Assembly: GCA_963729215.1 (NCBI GenBank)
Contig: CAVSND010000023.1
Coordinates: 594,375 to 658,374 of the forward strand
DNA length: 64,000 bases
Direction: 5' to 3'
From: CAVQJU01 sp963729215
GTDB lineage: Bacteria; Acidobacteriota; Vicinamibacteria; Vicinamibacterales; CAVVIG01
Shown: piece by piece, positions 17,031 to 24,352 of the stretch
Numbering within the stretch: position 1 is the first letter of the stretch
Layout of the letters: each line of letters opens with the position of its first letter
The notes under the pieces: model-generated
Database searches by the model: none
The model's input: the letters and a program-made list of their open reading frames with translations, nothing else
Told to the model about the DNA's origin: nothing
Made by a program: the position numbers and the translations under genes

Positions 17031-18821
17031 TCACGCTTCTCCTTCGCGGCTCCGGCGCGACGGCTTGGCGTCGGGCTCGAGCTGGAACTCGACGATCTTC
17101 CGGTACAGCGTCCCCCGGCTGATGTCGAGGACCCGCGCAGCCTCCTTCTTGTTCCACTCGACCGCCTCGAGCACGCGGACGATGTGCGCGCGTTCGGCGT
17201 CGGCCAGGGAAGGCAGGCGCTCGCCGGAGGACTGGGCCACGGGCACGGACGCGTGCAGGAACTCGATGTCGCTCGCGCGGATGGTGCGGCCGGGCGAGGA
17301 CAGCGCGGCGCGCGACACCGTGCTTTCCAGTTCGCGGATGTTGCCCGGCCAGTGATACGAGCAGAGCAGGTCGATGGCTTCGCGCGAGAAGGCCTTGCTG
17401 TCGAGGGGCAGGCCCTGCGCCGCGCAGTAGCGTTTCAGGAAACGCTCGCCGAGGACGGGGATGTCCACCTGCCGCTCGCGGAGCGAGGGCAGCCGGATGG
17501 CGAACGCGTTCACGCGGTAATAGAGATCTTCGCGAAACCGGCCGTCACGCACGAATTGCTCGAGCGGGCGATTGGTTGCCGAAATCAGGCGGAAGTCGAC
17601 GGCGATCGACTTGTTGCCGCCCAGGCGTTCGAACCGGCGCTCCTCGAGGACGCGCAGCAGCTTGGCCTGGGCGATGAGCGACATGTCGCCGATTTCGTCC
17701 AGGAACAGCGTGCCGTCGTTGGCCAGCTCGAGGCGTCCCGGCTTGCGATCGTGCGCGCCCGTGAACGCGCCTTTCTCGTAGCCGAAGATTTCAGACTCGA
17801 AGAGGGTATCCGGGAGCGCGGCGCAGTTGACGGCCTGGAACTTCGCCAGGCTCCGCCGCGACAGCTCGTGGATCATCTTGGCCACGAGTTCCTTGCCCGA
17901 TCCGGTCGGCCCGAGCACGAGGACGGAAATGTCCGACTTGGCGGCGGTGCGGATCCACTCGAACACGACGAGCATCTTCTCGTCCCGCCCGATCATCTCG
18001 CGGAATCGCTGGACCGACGGCGACTGGTCCTCGCTGCTGACCGTGGCCCGCCGCTCGAGGAACTGATCCAGGTACTCGGCGAAAGCCGGCGTCCGCTTGG
18101 CCCCGTACCTGGGGGGATCGCCCGCAACGATTTCAGCCACGCCGAAATCGACGAGCTCGCGCACGCAGTTCTCGACGTCCAGGCGCAGGCGCCCGAAGGT
18201 CTGCATGAGCGACTCGACGTCGAAGCTTTCCTCCGGCCGGGCGCTCAAATAGCGCAGGATGCCCGCCCGCAGCGGCGATTGCACAAGTGTGCGAAACCGT
18301 GCATCGAGCTCCGTGGACTCCGAGGGCTGGACCGGGGGTGCGACTGTGCTTGCGCGGCGCGCGCTAAAGGTCAGATCGTCCATCTCGACGCTTACGTTAT
18401 CGGAGCCATGCCCCTGTTTCGGTAGGTACTCGCTCTGGTACTGCTCGATCAGCCCCTTCATCTTCGTGGCGTCGGCCTTGTGGTGGCCGTGACACCGGAT
18501 GGAGTCGGAACCGCCGCTCGTTTCGATTTCGACATTCGACAGCAGCATCCCGGTGTCGATTTTCACCGACGCGACGTGGGCCATGTGAATCGTTTCCTCC
18601 TGGCGGCCTATCCAGCGCGGCTTGTACTGCACGACGCTCGACGGTGAGATGAGCACCTGGGTCGGAAACAGGTGGTTACCCGTGCTCAGGCGGCTGGCGT
18701 GGAAGACATAGCCTGGCGCGAACGAGCGTCCTTTCAGCCAGATCACCCAGAGGACCACCAGCACGACGGCAGCGGCGGCTGCCGCAACCGAGAGCCACAG
18801 GCCGGTGGTATCCACGGACAA
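17031..18821 (-). CDS. Membrane-anchored sigma-54-dependent activator with PH-like sensor region
   Basis: A 596-residue regulator. Residues 8-30 form one membrane helix (LSVAAAAAAVVLVVLWVIW). Residues 35-135 look like a small beta-rich domain resembling bacterial PH-like domains (VLISPSSVVQYKPRWIGR). A winged-helix-like stretch follows near 165-240. The AAA+ domain has the Walker A GPTGSGKE (near 303-311), the sigma-54-contacting GAFTGA loop (351-356) and GTLFLDEIGDM. A Fis-type helix-turn-helix ends the protein (NKKEAARVLDISRGTLYRKI). The best start is TTG at 18821. A membrane-anchored, non-kinase-controlled activator of this layout is uncommon. Targets are unknown; the HD-GYP gene begins 32 bp downstream. 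Confidence 0.88.
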   Translation of the reverse strand: MSVDTTGLWLSVAAAAAAVVLVVLWVIWLKGRSFAPGYVFHASRLSTGNHLFPTQVLISPSSVVQYKPRWIGRQEETIHMAHVASVKIDTGMLLSNVEIETSGGSDSIRCHGHHKADATKMKGLIEQYQSEYLPKQGHGSDNVSVEMDDLTFSARRASTVAPPVQPSESTELDARFRTLVQSPLRAGILRYLSARPEESFDVESLMQTFGRLRLDVENCVRELVDFGVAEIVAGDPPRYGAKRTPAFAEYLDQFLERRATVSSEDQSPSVQRFREMIGRDEKMLVVFEWIRTAAKSDISVLVLGPTGSGKELVAKMIHELSRRSLAKFQAVNCAALPDTLFESEIFGYEKGAFTGAHDRKPGRLELANDGTLFLDEIGDMSLIAQAKLLRVLEERRFERLGGNKSIAVDFRLISATNRPLEQFVRDGRFREDLYYRVNAFAIRLPSLRERQVDIPVLGERFLKRYCAAQGLPLDSKAFSREAIDLLCSYHWPGNIRELESTVSRAALSSPGRTIRASDIEFLHASVPVAQSSGERLPSLADAERAHIVRVLEAVEWNKKEAARVLDISRGTLYRKIVEFQLEPDAKPSRRSREGEA

Positions 18822-18841
18822 ATGTTAAGCTAACTTCGGGC

Positions 18842-18900
18842 TCGTCGTTTTCCGTTCTCCGTTCCGTTCTTCGTTTTACGTCTTACGTTCAACGTTTCCG
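18842..18900. repeat. 7-bp degenerate repeat tract (complement of AACGTAG family)
   Basis: The spacer between the divergent sigma-54 activator and the PIN-like gene is made of units such as GTTTTCC, GTTCTCC, GTTCTTC, GTTTTAC and GTCTTAC. It is the reverse complement of the AACGTAG heptad family seen at 26680, 29895, 35767 and 40722. The downstream ATG at 18902 lies right after its last unit. Confidence 0.7.
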
Positions 18901-18901
18901 A

Positions 18902-19330
18902 ATGGGCACTCTTTCCTCCGAGCTCGCACCGCATGCCGAACGCCTGACGGCGCGGCCGCGGATCTACGCCGACGCCAACGTTCCGGCCGGCCTCATCGCC
19001 TACATGCGGGACCACCTGCAGTGGGACGTCCTGTTCGTGCTCGAAGATGAGAAGCTCCGCCGTGCCGCCGACATCGCCCATTTCAGGCTGGCCCACCAGC
19101 TGAGGCGGACGCTGGTCACCATGGACCGCGACTACCTCGACGACAAGCGGTTTCCGCCGGACGAAACGAGCGGCGTGCTCGTCATCCAGGCGCCCGACGA
19201 GCGTCAGCTTGCGGTCCTGCTCCAGCGGATCGACCGCGTCCTGTTCCCGCCGGACGAGTCCGCGCTCCTCCCGGTCGATCGACGCAAGCTCCACCTCCAC
19301 GGCGACTGGACCGGCGAGGAAGCCGGCTAG
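18902..19330 (+). CDS. PIN-like (DUF5615 / Mut7-C type) protein
   Basis: A 142-residue protein with the compact PIN-like pattern of DUF5615: RIYADANVPAGLIAYMRD near 20-37, WDVLFVLEDEKLRRAADI and LVTMDRDYLDDKRFP. The conserved aspartates (YADAN, EDE, MDRDY) suggest a metal-dependent nuclease fold. Relatives are often toxin-like, but no antitoxin-like gene lies next to it, so it may be a stand-alone RNA-processing protein. The ATG is chosen because it directly follows the heptad tract. Confidence 0.75.
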   Translation: MGTLSSELAPHAERLTARPRIYADANVPAGLIAYMRDHLQWDVLFVLEDEKLRRAADIAHFRLAHQLRRTLVTMDRDYLDDKRFPPDETSGVLVIQAPDERQLAVLLQRIDRVLFPPDESALLPVDRRKLHLHGDWTGEEAG

Positions 19331-19393
19331 CGGGCCGGTGCGGCGAGAAACACGCCGGCCGGTATTTCCGTCTAAGCTGCCGGAGGTCACGCC

Positions 19394-20305
19394 ATGAGAT
19401 CCCCCCGCGCCTTCGTGCTGACAACGGGCTCGTTTCTGCTTGGGCCGCTGTTCGTCGGCTGCATCAACGTTTCCGGGTCGGGCGCCATGACGGGCTGGCC
19501 GACCTTCAAGGACGAAAAGCACTTCAGCGTCGAGGGCAAGCCCGACGTGGTCCTGTCCACGTTCGACGGGTCCATCGAGATACGCTCCTGGGATCGCCCC
19601 GACGTCCAGGTCGTCATCGAGAAACAGGCCCCGAACGAGTCCGCTGCCGGGGCCATCCAGGTCCAGAGCGCCCAGCAGGGCAACCGCGTGTCGGTGGAAG
19701 TGAAGTCGGATGGCTCGCACGCGTTCGGGTGGTGGATGGGCGGCGGCGGCAGCGCCAGCCTGATCGTGTCCGTTCCTCAATCCGCAAACGTGCAGGCGTC
19801 AAGCGGCGACGGCAGCATCAACCTCGACCATGTGAACGGCACCATCGTGCTGCGTTCGGGCGACGGCCGGATTCACGCGGCCAACAGCTCCGGCGATCTG
19901 ACGGTCGCCACCGGCGACGGCGCGATTGACCTCTTTCACGTAGATGGCACCGTCGAGGCGATAACCGGCGACGGCGGCGTCAAGGCAGTCGGGAAACTAA
20001 GCCGAGTGCGCGCGCGGTCGGGCGACGGCCGCATCGCCATCCAGGCCGAGGAGGGCAGTTCGGCCTCGGCGGATTGGGATATTTCGAGCGGCGACGGTTC
20101 GGTCACGCTGCAGCTTCCCGAAGGCTTCAACGCGGAACTCGACGCGCACACCGGCGATGGCGGTATTCGCCTGGAGGGTGTCGACGTCGTGAGCTCCGGC
20201 GTCATTGCGAAGAACACGGTCAGCGGCCGGCTGGGTTCTGGCGGGCGTTCGCTGCGCGTGCGGACCGGCGATGGCTCGATTACGCTGCAGCGTTTCTCGC
20301 GCTGA
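19394..20305 (+). CDS. DUF4097-type beta-helix lipoprotein
   Basis: A 303-residue envelope protein. The leader ends in a lipobox-like FVGC (Cys 23), so it is probably a lipoprotein. The rest consists of short repeats of the SGDGSI / TGDGGI type (at least eight copies from residue 135 on), typical of the DUF4097 beta-solenoid. GGAGG (19382-19386) is a good ribosome binding site 7 bp before the ATG. The function of the family is unknown; related proteins in Bacillus-type bacteria are linked to envelope stress. No partner gene is adjacent. Confidence 0.82.
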   Translation: MRSPRAFVLTTGSFLLGPLFVGCINVSGSGAMTGWPTFKDEKHFSVEGKPDVVLSTFDGSIEIRSWDRPDVQVVIEKQAPNESAAGAIQVQSAQQGNRVSVEVKSDGSHAFGWWMGGGGSASLIVSVPQSANVQASSGDGSINLDHVNGTIVLRSGDGRIHAANSSGDLTVATGDGAIDLFHVDGTVEAITGDGGVKAVGKLSRVRARSGDGRIAIQAEEGSSASADWDISSGDGSVTLQLPEGFNAELDAHTGDGGIRLEGVDVVSSGVIAKNTVSGRLGSGGRSLRVRTGDGSITLQRFSR

Positions 20306-20329
20306 GGCCTGAAGCCGACTCCGTCGTTT

Positions 20330-21016
20330 TCACGTTCTCGTGAACTCGACGCTGTCGTACTCGGTGGGATCGGCCACGCCGGCTTCGACGAACGCGTCGT
20401 GGCGTTCCCGGCACTTGCTGCACGTGCCGCAATGTCGTGGCAGGACCGATCCGATCACCGGGCTCATGCACGAGAGCGTCAGTTCGAACGGTACGCCGAT
20501 CGCCGCGCCGCGACGTATGACCTCGGCCTTCTCCATCGCCGCGAAGGGCGCATCCACCTGAAGGCCATGCGCCAGGCCAAGGGACAGGGCGCGTGTCATC
20601 GCCAGCCTGAATTCCGGTGTGGCATCGGGAAACGGATTGTGTCCCAGCGTGCCGAGCACCAGGCGGTCGAGGCCCGCGGCCGCACAGTACACGCCAGCCT
20701 TCGCCAGCAGGACGATGTTGCGGCCGGGCAGGTAGACGTCTTCGTCAGGCGTGTGATACGCCGGCGGCTTTCCCGTGACCGCCCAATGCGTGGCCGCGTA
20801 CACATCGCGCATATCCACGGTGAGCGTCGCCAGAGGAGGCACGCGGCCGCTCATGACGTCGCTACGCAGCAGCGCATCGACCATCGCGCGTTCCGCTGAT
20901 TCCCACGCGAGCCCCGCGGTCACGTAAATCGGGTGCGCCTCACCGCGCGCCGCTTCCTCCGCCAGCAGCACCGCGCTGTCCAGACCGCCCGACAATAGAA
21001 CCGCGCATCTAGTCAT
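20330..21016 (-). CDS. queC: 7-cyano-7-deazaguanine synthase QueC
   Basis: QueC makes preQ0 from 7-carboxy-7-deazaguanine, ammonia and ATP in queuosine synthesis. The 228-residue protein has the ATP-pyrophosphatase loop VLLSGGLDSAVLLAEE at residues 6-21 and the zinc-binding C-terminal cysteines (CMSP, then HCGTCSKCRER). The start codon and first codons (MTR) come from the ATGACCAG repeat array at 21008-21178, which also separates it from divergent queD. queE is not in the window. Confidence 0.95.
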   Translation of the reverse strand: MTRCAVLLSGGLDSAVLLAEEAARGEAHPIYVTAGLAWESAERAMVDALLRSDVMSGRVPPLATLTVDMRDVYAATHWAVTGKPPAYHTPDEDVYLPGRNIVLLAKAGVYCAAAGLDRLVLGTLGHNPFPDATPEFRLAMTRALSLGLAHGLQVDAPFAAMEKAEVIRRGAAIGVPFELTLSCMSPVIGSVLPRHCGTCSKCRERHDAFVEAGVADPTEYDSVEFTRT

Positions 21017-21178
21017 CTGGTCATTTGGTCATCTGGTCATCGTTGAGCGATTGAGTCATGGTTGATTGAGAGCTTTCTGATTCTAGCCATCGATGATGGT
21101 AGTCTGATCGGCAATTCACCCATCAGTCAATGATCCAACGATGACCAGATGACGATGACCAGATGACGAGATGACCAA
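21008..21178. repeat. ATGACCAG-family inverted element between queC and queD
   Basis: The left arm (21008-21060) reads TAGTCATCTGGTCATTTGG and onward. The right arm (21125-21178) is its degenerate reverse complement, ending GATGACCAAATG. Both arms are 8-bp units of ATGACCAG, and a spacer of about 65 bp separates them. The left arm contains the queC start and the right arm borders the queD start, so both divergent genes use ATGs from the element. It would form a long hairpin in RNA or a cruciform in DNA. Confidence 0.9.
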
Positions 21179-21580
21179 ATGTATTCAGTCACCAAACGCA
21201 TTGATTTCTGTTACGGCCACCGGCTGCTCGACTACGACGGTGTCTGCAAACACCCGCACGGCCACAATGCGATCGCGGAGATCGAAGTGCGGACGCCGCA
21301 GCTCGACGCGCGCAACATGGTGTGTGATTTCAGCGACATCAAGCGAATTGTGAAAGGCTGGATCGACGCGCATTTCGATCATCGCATGCTGCTGCGCCAC
21401 GACGATCCGCTCGTCAAGTCGCTCCGGGATCTCGGCGAGCCCGTCTTCATCTGCCAGAGCAACCCGACCGTCGAGCACATCGCCCAGCTCATCTTCCGGC
21501 ACGCCACCGAACAAGGTCTGTCCGTCGTGCGAGTAAAAGTGTGGGAGACGCCGACGTCCTACGCGGAATACACGGAGTGA
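21179..21580 (+). CDS. queD: 6-carboxytetrahydropterin synthase QueD
   Basis: QueD converts dihydroneopterin triphosphate to 6-carboxytetrahydropterin, the second step of queuosine synthesis. In the 133-residue protein zinc is bound by H14 (FCYGHRL), H27 and H29, and the catalytic cysteine is C23 (CKHPHGH). The glutamate near the end (WETPTSYAEY) is also typical. The ATG used lies in the last repeat unit; an overlapping ATG at 21171 is in another frame. The stop overlaps the GTG of the next gene. Confidence 0.94.
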   Translation: MYSVTKRIDFCYGHRLLDYDGVCKHPHGHNAIAEIEVRTPQLDARNMVCDFSDIKRIVKGWIDAHFDHRMLLRHDDPLVKSLRDLGEPVFICQSNPTVEHIAQLIFRHATEQGLSVVRVKVWETPTSYAEYTE

Positions 21581-22239
21581 CAATTCGCCTCTTCGTGTTC
21601 GATCTCGACGGCACCCTCGTCGATTCGCTCCGGGATCTCGCCGACTCGGCAAACGCGCTGCTGGTCGAGTGCGGGGCGCAGCCGCTGGACGAAGCGGCGG
21701 TCGGCGGCATGGTGGGCGACGGCGCCGCCACGCTGGTCGCGCGGGCGTTTAGAGCTGCGCGCGTTGATCAGCCGGCCGACGCGCTCGAGCGCTTCCTCGC
21801 CATCTACGAAACGAGGCTCCTCCATCACACGCGCGCCTACCTCGGAATTCCGGAGACGCTGGACGCGCTGCGCAAACAAACCGCGCTGGCGGTCCTCACG
21901 AACAAGCCCCGCGGCGCGACCGGTCGCATCCTCGCGGGCTTGCACCTGGCCGGGTTCTTCCCGGACGATGCGGTGATTGGCGGCGACGGTCCCTTTCCGC
22001 GGAAACCCGATCCGGCCGGCCTCGCGCATCTCTGCGCCCGCGCAGGCGTCAGTCCGGACGACACGGCACTCGTGGGCGACTCCGCCGTCGACTGGCAAAC
22101 TGCGCGGAGCGCGGGAACCCGAATCTTTCTGGCCAGCTACGGATTCGGGTTTCGACAGTTTCCGCGCGCGGAGCTGCGTGGCGACGAGCAGATCATCAAC
22201 GAGCCCGCCGATCTCATCGCGCGCCTTGGAGCTGACTAG
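21577..22239 (+). CDS. HAD-family phosphatase (phosphoglycolate phosphatase-like)
   Basis: A 220-residue haloacid-dehalogenase phosphatase with the nucleophile motif FDLDGTLVDS (residues 6-15), motif II threonine in AVLTNKPRG and motif III/IV PRKPDPAGL plus VGDSAVDWQTA. The cap is of the helical Gph/pyrophosphatase type. The substrate is not certain: phosphoglycolate is the usual annotation. It starts with GTG inside a GTGA overlap with queD. Its stop shares CTAG with the stop of the convergent DtxR gene. Confidence 0.85.
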   Translation: MTIRLFVFDLDGTLVDSLRDLADSANALLVECGAQPLDEAAVGGMVGDGAATLVARAFRAARVDQPADALERFLAIYETRLLHHTRAYLGIPETLDALRKQTALAVLTNKPRGATGRILAGLHLAGFFPDDAVIGGDGPFPRKPDPAGLAHLCARAGVSPDDTALVGDSAVDWQTARSAGTRIFLASYGFGFRQFPRAELRGDEQIINEPADLIARLGAD

Positions 22240-23015
22240 TCGGATCCCCCGTAGCGTCCGCCTTCAGGCGGACGTTCACCGGCCGGCTGAAGCCGGCCGC
22301 TACGGAACCGTAAAAGCCGCCTGGTGCCGCCGGCCGTTATGGTCCGATCCAATTCCACGAGCAGCTTCGACGCGGCGCCCGCACCGATTGTCAGCGGCTC
22401 GCGGTTCGCGCCGAGCAGACGGACGGCGTCCGCTGCCGTGTCGCGGGCCTCGACTTCCACCCGTTCCCCCGGCTTGAGATGGTTACGCTCGATGAATCTC
22501 AGGAACGCGGGATCCTGGTCGGTAATGCGCGTCACCTTCAGCACCTGCCCGATCGGACACGTGAGCAGGTTGTCGAGGTGCCGCGCGGCGATCGCGCCGT
22601 CGGCGCCGGGAATGGGATCCCCGTGCGGATCGCGCGTCGGGCGGCCCAGCATCTCGTCGATTCGCTCGATCAGCCGTTCGGAGACGACGTGCTCCAGTTG
22701 TTCGGCTTCTTCGTGCACCTCGGCCCAGCTCATCCCCATCACCTGCACGAGAAACGCTTCGACGAGACGGTGACGCCTCAGCACAAGTCCCGCCAGCTGT
22801 TCGCCGGCTGTCGTCAGCCGCACGCCGGAATACGGTTCGTACTCGGCCAGCCCCGATTCGGCGAGCGCCTTGACCATGGTCGTCGCCGTCCCCGGCGTGA
22901 CGCCCACCGCGGCGGCGACGTGACCCATCGGCAACAGCCGCTGCCCCGCCGGCAGCGCCGACTGGCCGTGGTAGATCGCCTTCAGATAGTTTTCAACCGT
23001 GCTCGAGGGGAGCAT
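22236..23015 (-). CDS. DtxR/MntR-family metal-dependent regulator
   Basis: A 259-residue iron- or manganese-dependent repressor. The winged helix lies at residues 1-65 (TVENYLKAIY, VTPGTATTMVKALAESGL), the metal-binding/dimerisation helices include HRLVEAFLVQVMGMSWAEVHEEAEQLEH near 80-108, and an FeoA-like SH3 domain covers about 150-235. The last 22 residues, from about 238, are encoded by the GTAGCGTCCG palindrome (22251-22303) read in antisense, so the natural C-terminus was probably extended by it. Metal and targets cannot be told from sequence. Confidence 0.87.
   Translation of the reverse strand: MLPSSTVENYLKAIYHGQSALPAGQRLLPMGHVAAAVGVTPGTATTMVKALAESGLAEYEPYSGVRLTTAGEQLAGLVLRRHRLVEAFLVQVMGMSWAEVHEEAEQLEHVVSERLIERIDEMLGRPTRDPHGDPIPGADGAIAARHLDNLLTCPIGQVLKVTRITDQDPAFLRFIERNHLKPGERVEVEARDTAADAVRLLGANREPLTIGAGAASKLLVELDRTITAGGTRRLLRFRSGRLQPAGERPPEGGRYGGSD
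22251..22303. repeat. GTAGCGTCCG double-palindrome repeat, copy 2 (within the DtxR-gene 3' end)
   Basis: GTAGCGTCCGCCTTCAGGCG leads into a second hairpin around GGCCGGCTGAAGCCGGCC and closes with GCTAC. It is the same design as copy 1. Here it is not purely intergenic: read leftward it encodes residues 238-255 of the DtxR-type protein. Confidence 0.85.
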
Positions 23016-23041
23016 GCAGGGATATTATCCGACGAAACGTC

Positions 23042-23779
23042 ATGAGACTGGCCGATGCGATTGCGACCCCGGACGGCAAGCGCCGCTACGTGCGCAAACT
23101 GTTCTCGACGATCGCCGATCGGTACGATCTCATCACCGTGGTGCTGTCGTACGGGCAGGACCAGCGATGGAAGCGCCGCCTCGTCGATCTCGCGGCGCCC
23201 CGCCTTGAATCCGGCGGCCGTTGCACTGGACCTTGCGACCGGCACCGGTGACATCGCGTTCCGGCTGGCCTCGAGCGGCTGGAACGTGGTGGGCCTCGAC
23301 GTCACGCGGCGCATGATCGAGCTCGCGCGATCCAAGGCGGCGGGGGGAAGCCCGATCGATCCGTCCCGGGCTTTCTGGTCGGCGATATGCTCGCGCTGCC
23401 GTTTCCCGCCCGGGTCTTCGACGTGGTGACGGCGGGATACGGGCTGCGCAACGTCCCCGATTTGCGCGCGGCCATCGACGAGATGCATCGGGTGCTGAAG
23501 GACGGCGGCCAGGTCCTCTCGCTCGACTTCAACAGGCCGTCGAACCCGATTGTCCGCGGCGCCTACCTGGCGTATCTGAAAATGACGGGGGGTATGCTGG
23601 GCTGGGTTCTTCACGGCGACGCCGACACGTATCGATACATTCCCGCGTCGATTCGCAACTATCCAGGGGCGGAAGGGGTTGCCCGCCTGTTCGAGGCCCG
23701 CGGCTTCGTTGGCGTCCGGCACCTGGCGGTCCTGGGCGGTCTGATGACGATCCACGTCGCCTTCAAGAACGGCTCCTAG
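23042..23779 (+). CDS. ubiE: Demethylmenaquinone methyltransferase (UbiE/MenG), interrupted by two indels
   Basis: The enzyme methylates demethylmenaquinone with SAM, the last step of menaquinone synthesis, matching the futalosine genes elsewhere in the window. Three segments in frames +2, +3 and +2 together give a full protein: MRLADAIATPDGKRRYVRKL, then ALDLATGTGDIAFRLA (SAM motif I), then GDMLALPFPARVFDVVTAGYGLRN onward. The breaks fit one extra T at 23221-23222 and one missing G in the G6 run at 23342-23347. Sequencing error is likely. It is divergent from the DtxR regulator, with a 26-bp gap. Confidence 0.88.
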
Positions 23780-23800
23780 TGGACTGCCTTCCCCAATCAA

Positions 23801-23832
23801 GGCCGGCCGCGCCGTTGGCGCGGCCGGAAAAT
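23801..23832. terminator. GC-rich hairpin after ubiE
   Basis: GGCCGCGCC, a GTT loop and GGCGCGGCC form a strong hairpin about 30 bp after the ubiE stop. There is no U-run after it, so an intrinsic terminator is possible but not certain. Confidence 0.45.
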
Positions 23833-23887
23833 CGCGGTCCACGCTTGTTTTTTCGCGGTACTCTTCCAGTTGATACACGCCGCTAAG

Positions 23888-24316
23888 ATGGAAGTCGATA
23901 CCTCGAAGTGGTCCGGCGAAGGGGCCTTCACCCAGGTCCTCGTCGACTGGCTGGCCAAAGTGGACGGGGTGACGCTGGTGCGTGTCGAGGATGCCCCGGC
24001 GAGCCGTTCGGAGGCCGACTACAACTTCATCAGCAACGAACTGTTCGTGGCGTTCGAAACGGCGGTCAGGACCGAGCCCGTCCGGAGGCTGGGGGTCCTT
24101 CCGGGGTCGCGGAAGGTCACGTATCAGAAGCTGGACGTCGCGGGGCTCGAGGCTCTGATGACGGCCGCTCCGGGCATCGGCGCCCCGGATTATTCGGACG
24201 CGGGCATGCTCCAGTACCTGCGAACCGAAAGAATCATTCCCCCTTATCAGACTAGAGGTTACAAGCTGGTCGAGCTGGTCAGGTTGTACGACGCCGGCGC
24301 CCCCCGGCGTTCCTAA
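23888..24316 (+). CDS. Conserved hypothetical protein, 142 residues
   Basis: No family is recognised. The soluble, mixed alpha/beta protein begins MEVDTSKWSGEGAFTQVLVD and has regular hydrophobic spacing, a run ADYNFISNELFVAFET in the middle and QTRGYKLVELVRLYD at the end. A TTG at 23870 would add six residues. Codon use is like the neighbours. It sits between ubiE and the PilT-like gene with short gaps (about 110 and 36 bp), giving no strong functional hint. Confidence 0.6.
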   Translation: MEVDTSKWSGEGAFTQVLVDWLAKVDGVTLVRVEDAPASRSEADYNFISNELFVAFETAVRTEPVRRLGVLPGSRKVTYQKLDVAGLEALMTAAPGIGAPDYSDAGMLQYLRTERIIPPYQTRGYKLVELVRLYDAGAPRRS

Positions 24317-24352
24317 TGGCGGTGCTCCCTCGTGCCGATACGCGCATAGTCA

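Noticed and set aside
17018..17031. Intrinsic terminator between the sigma-54 activator and HD-GYP genes
   Set aside because: CCCCGGCT/AGCCGGGG has almost no loop and no U-run, and overlaps the likely ribosome binding site of the next gene.
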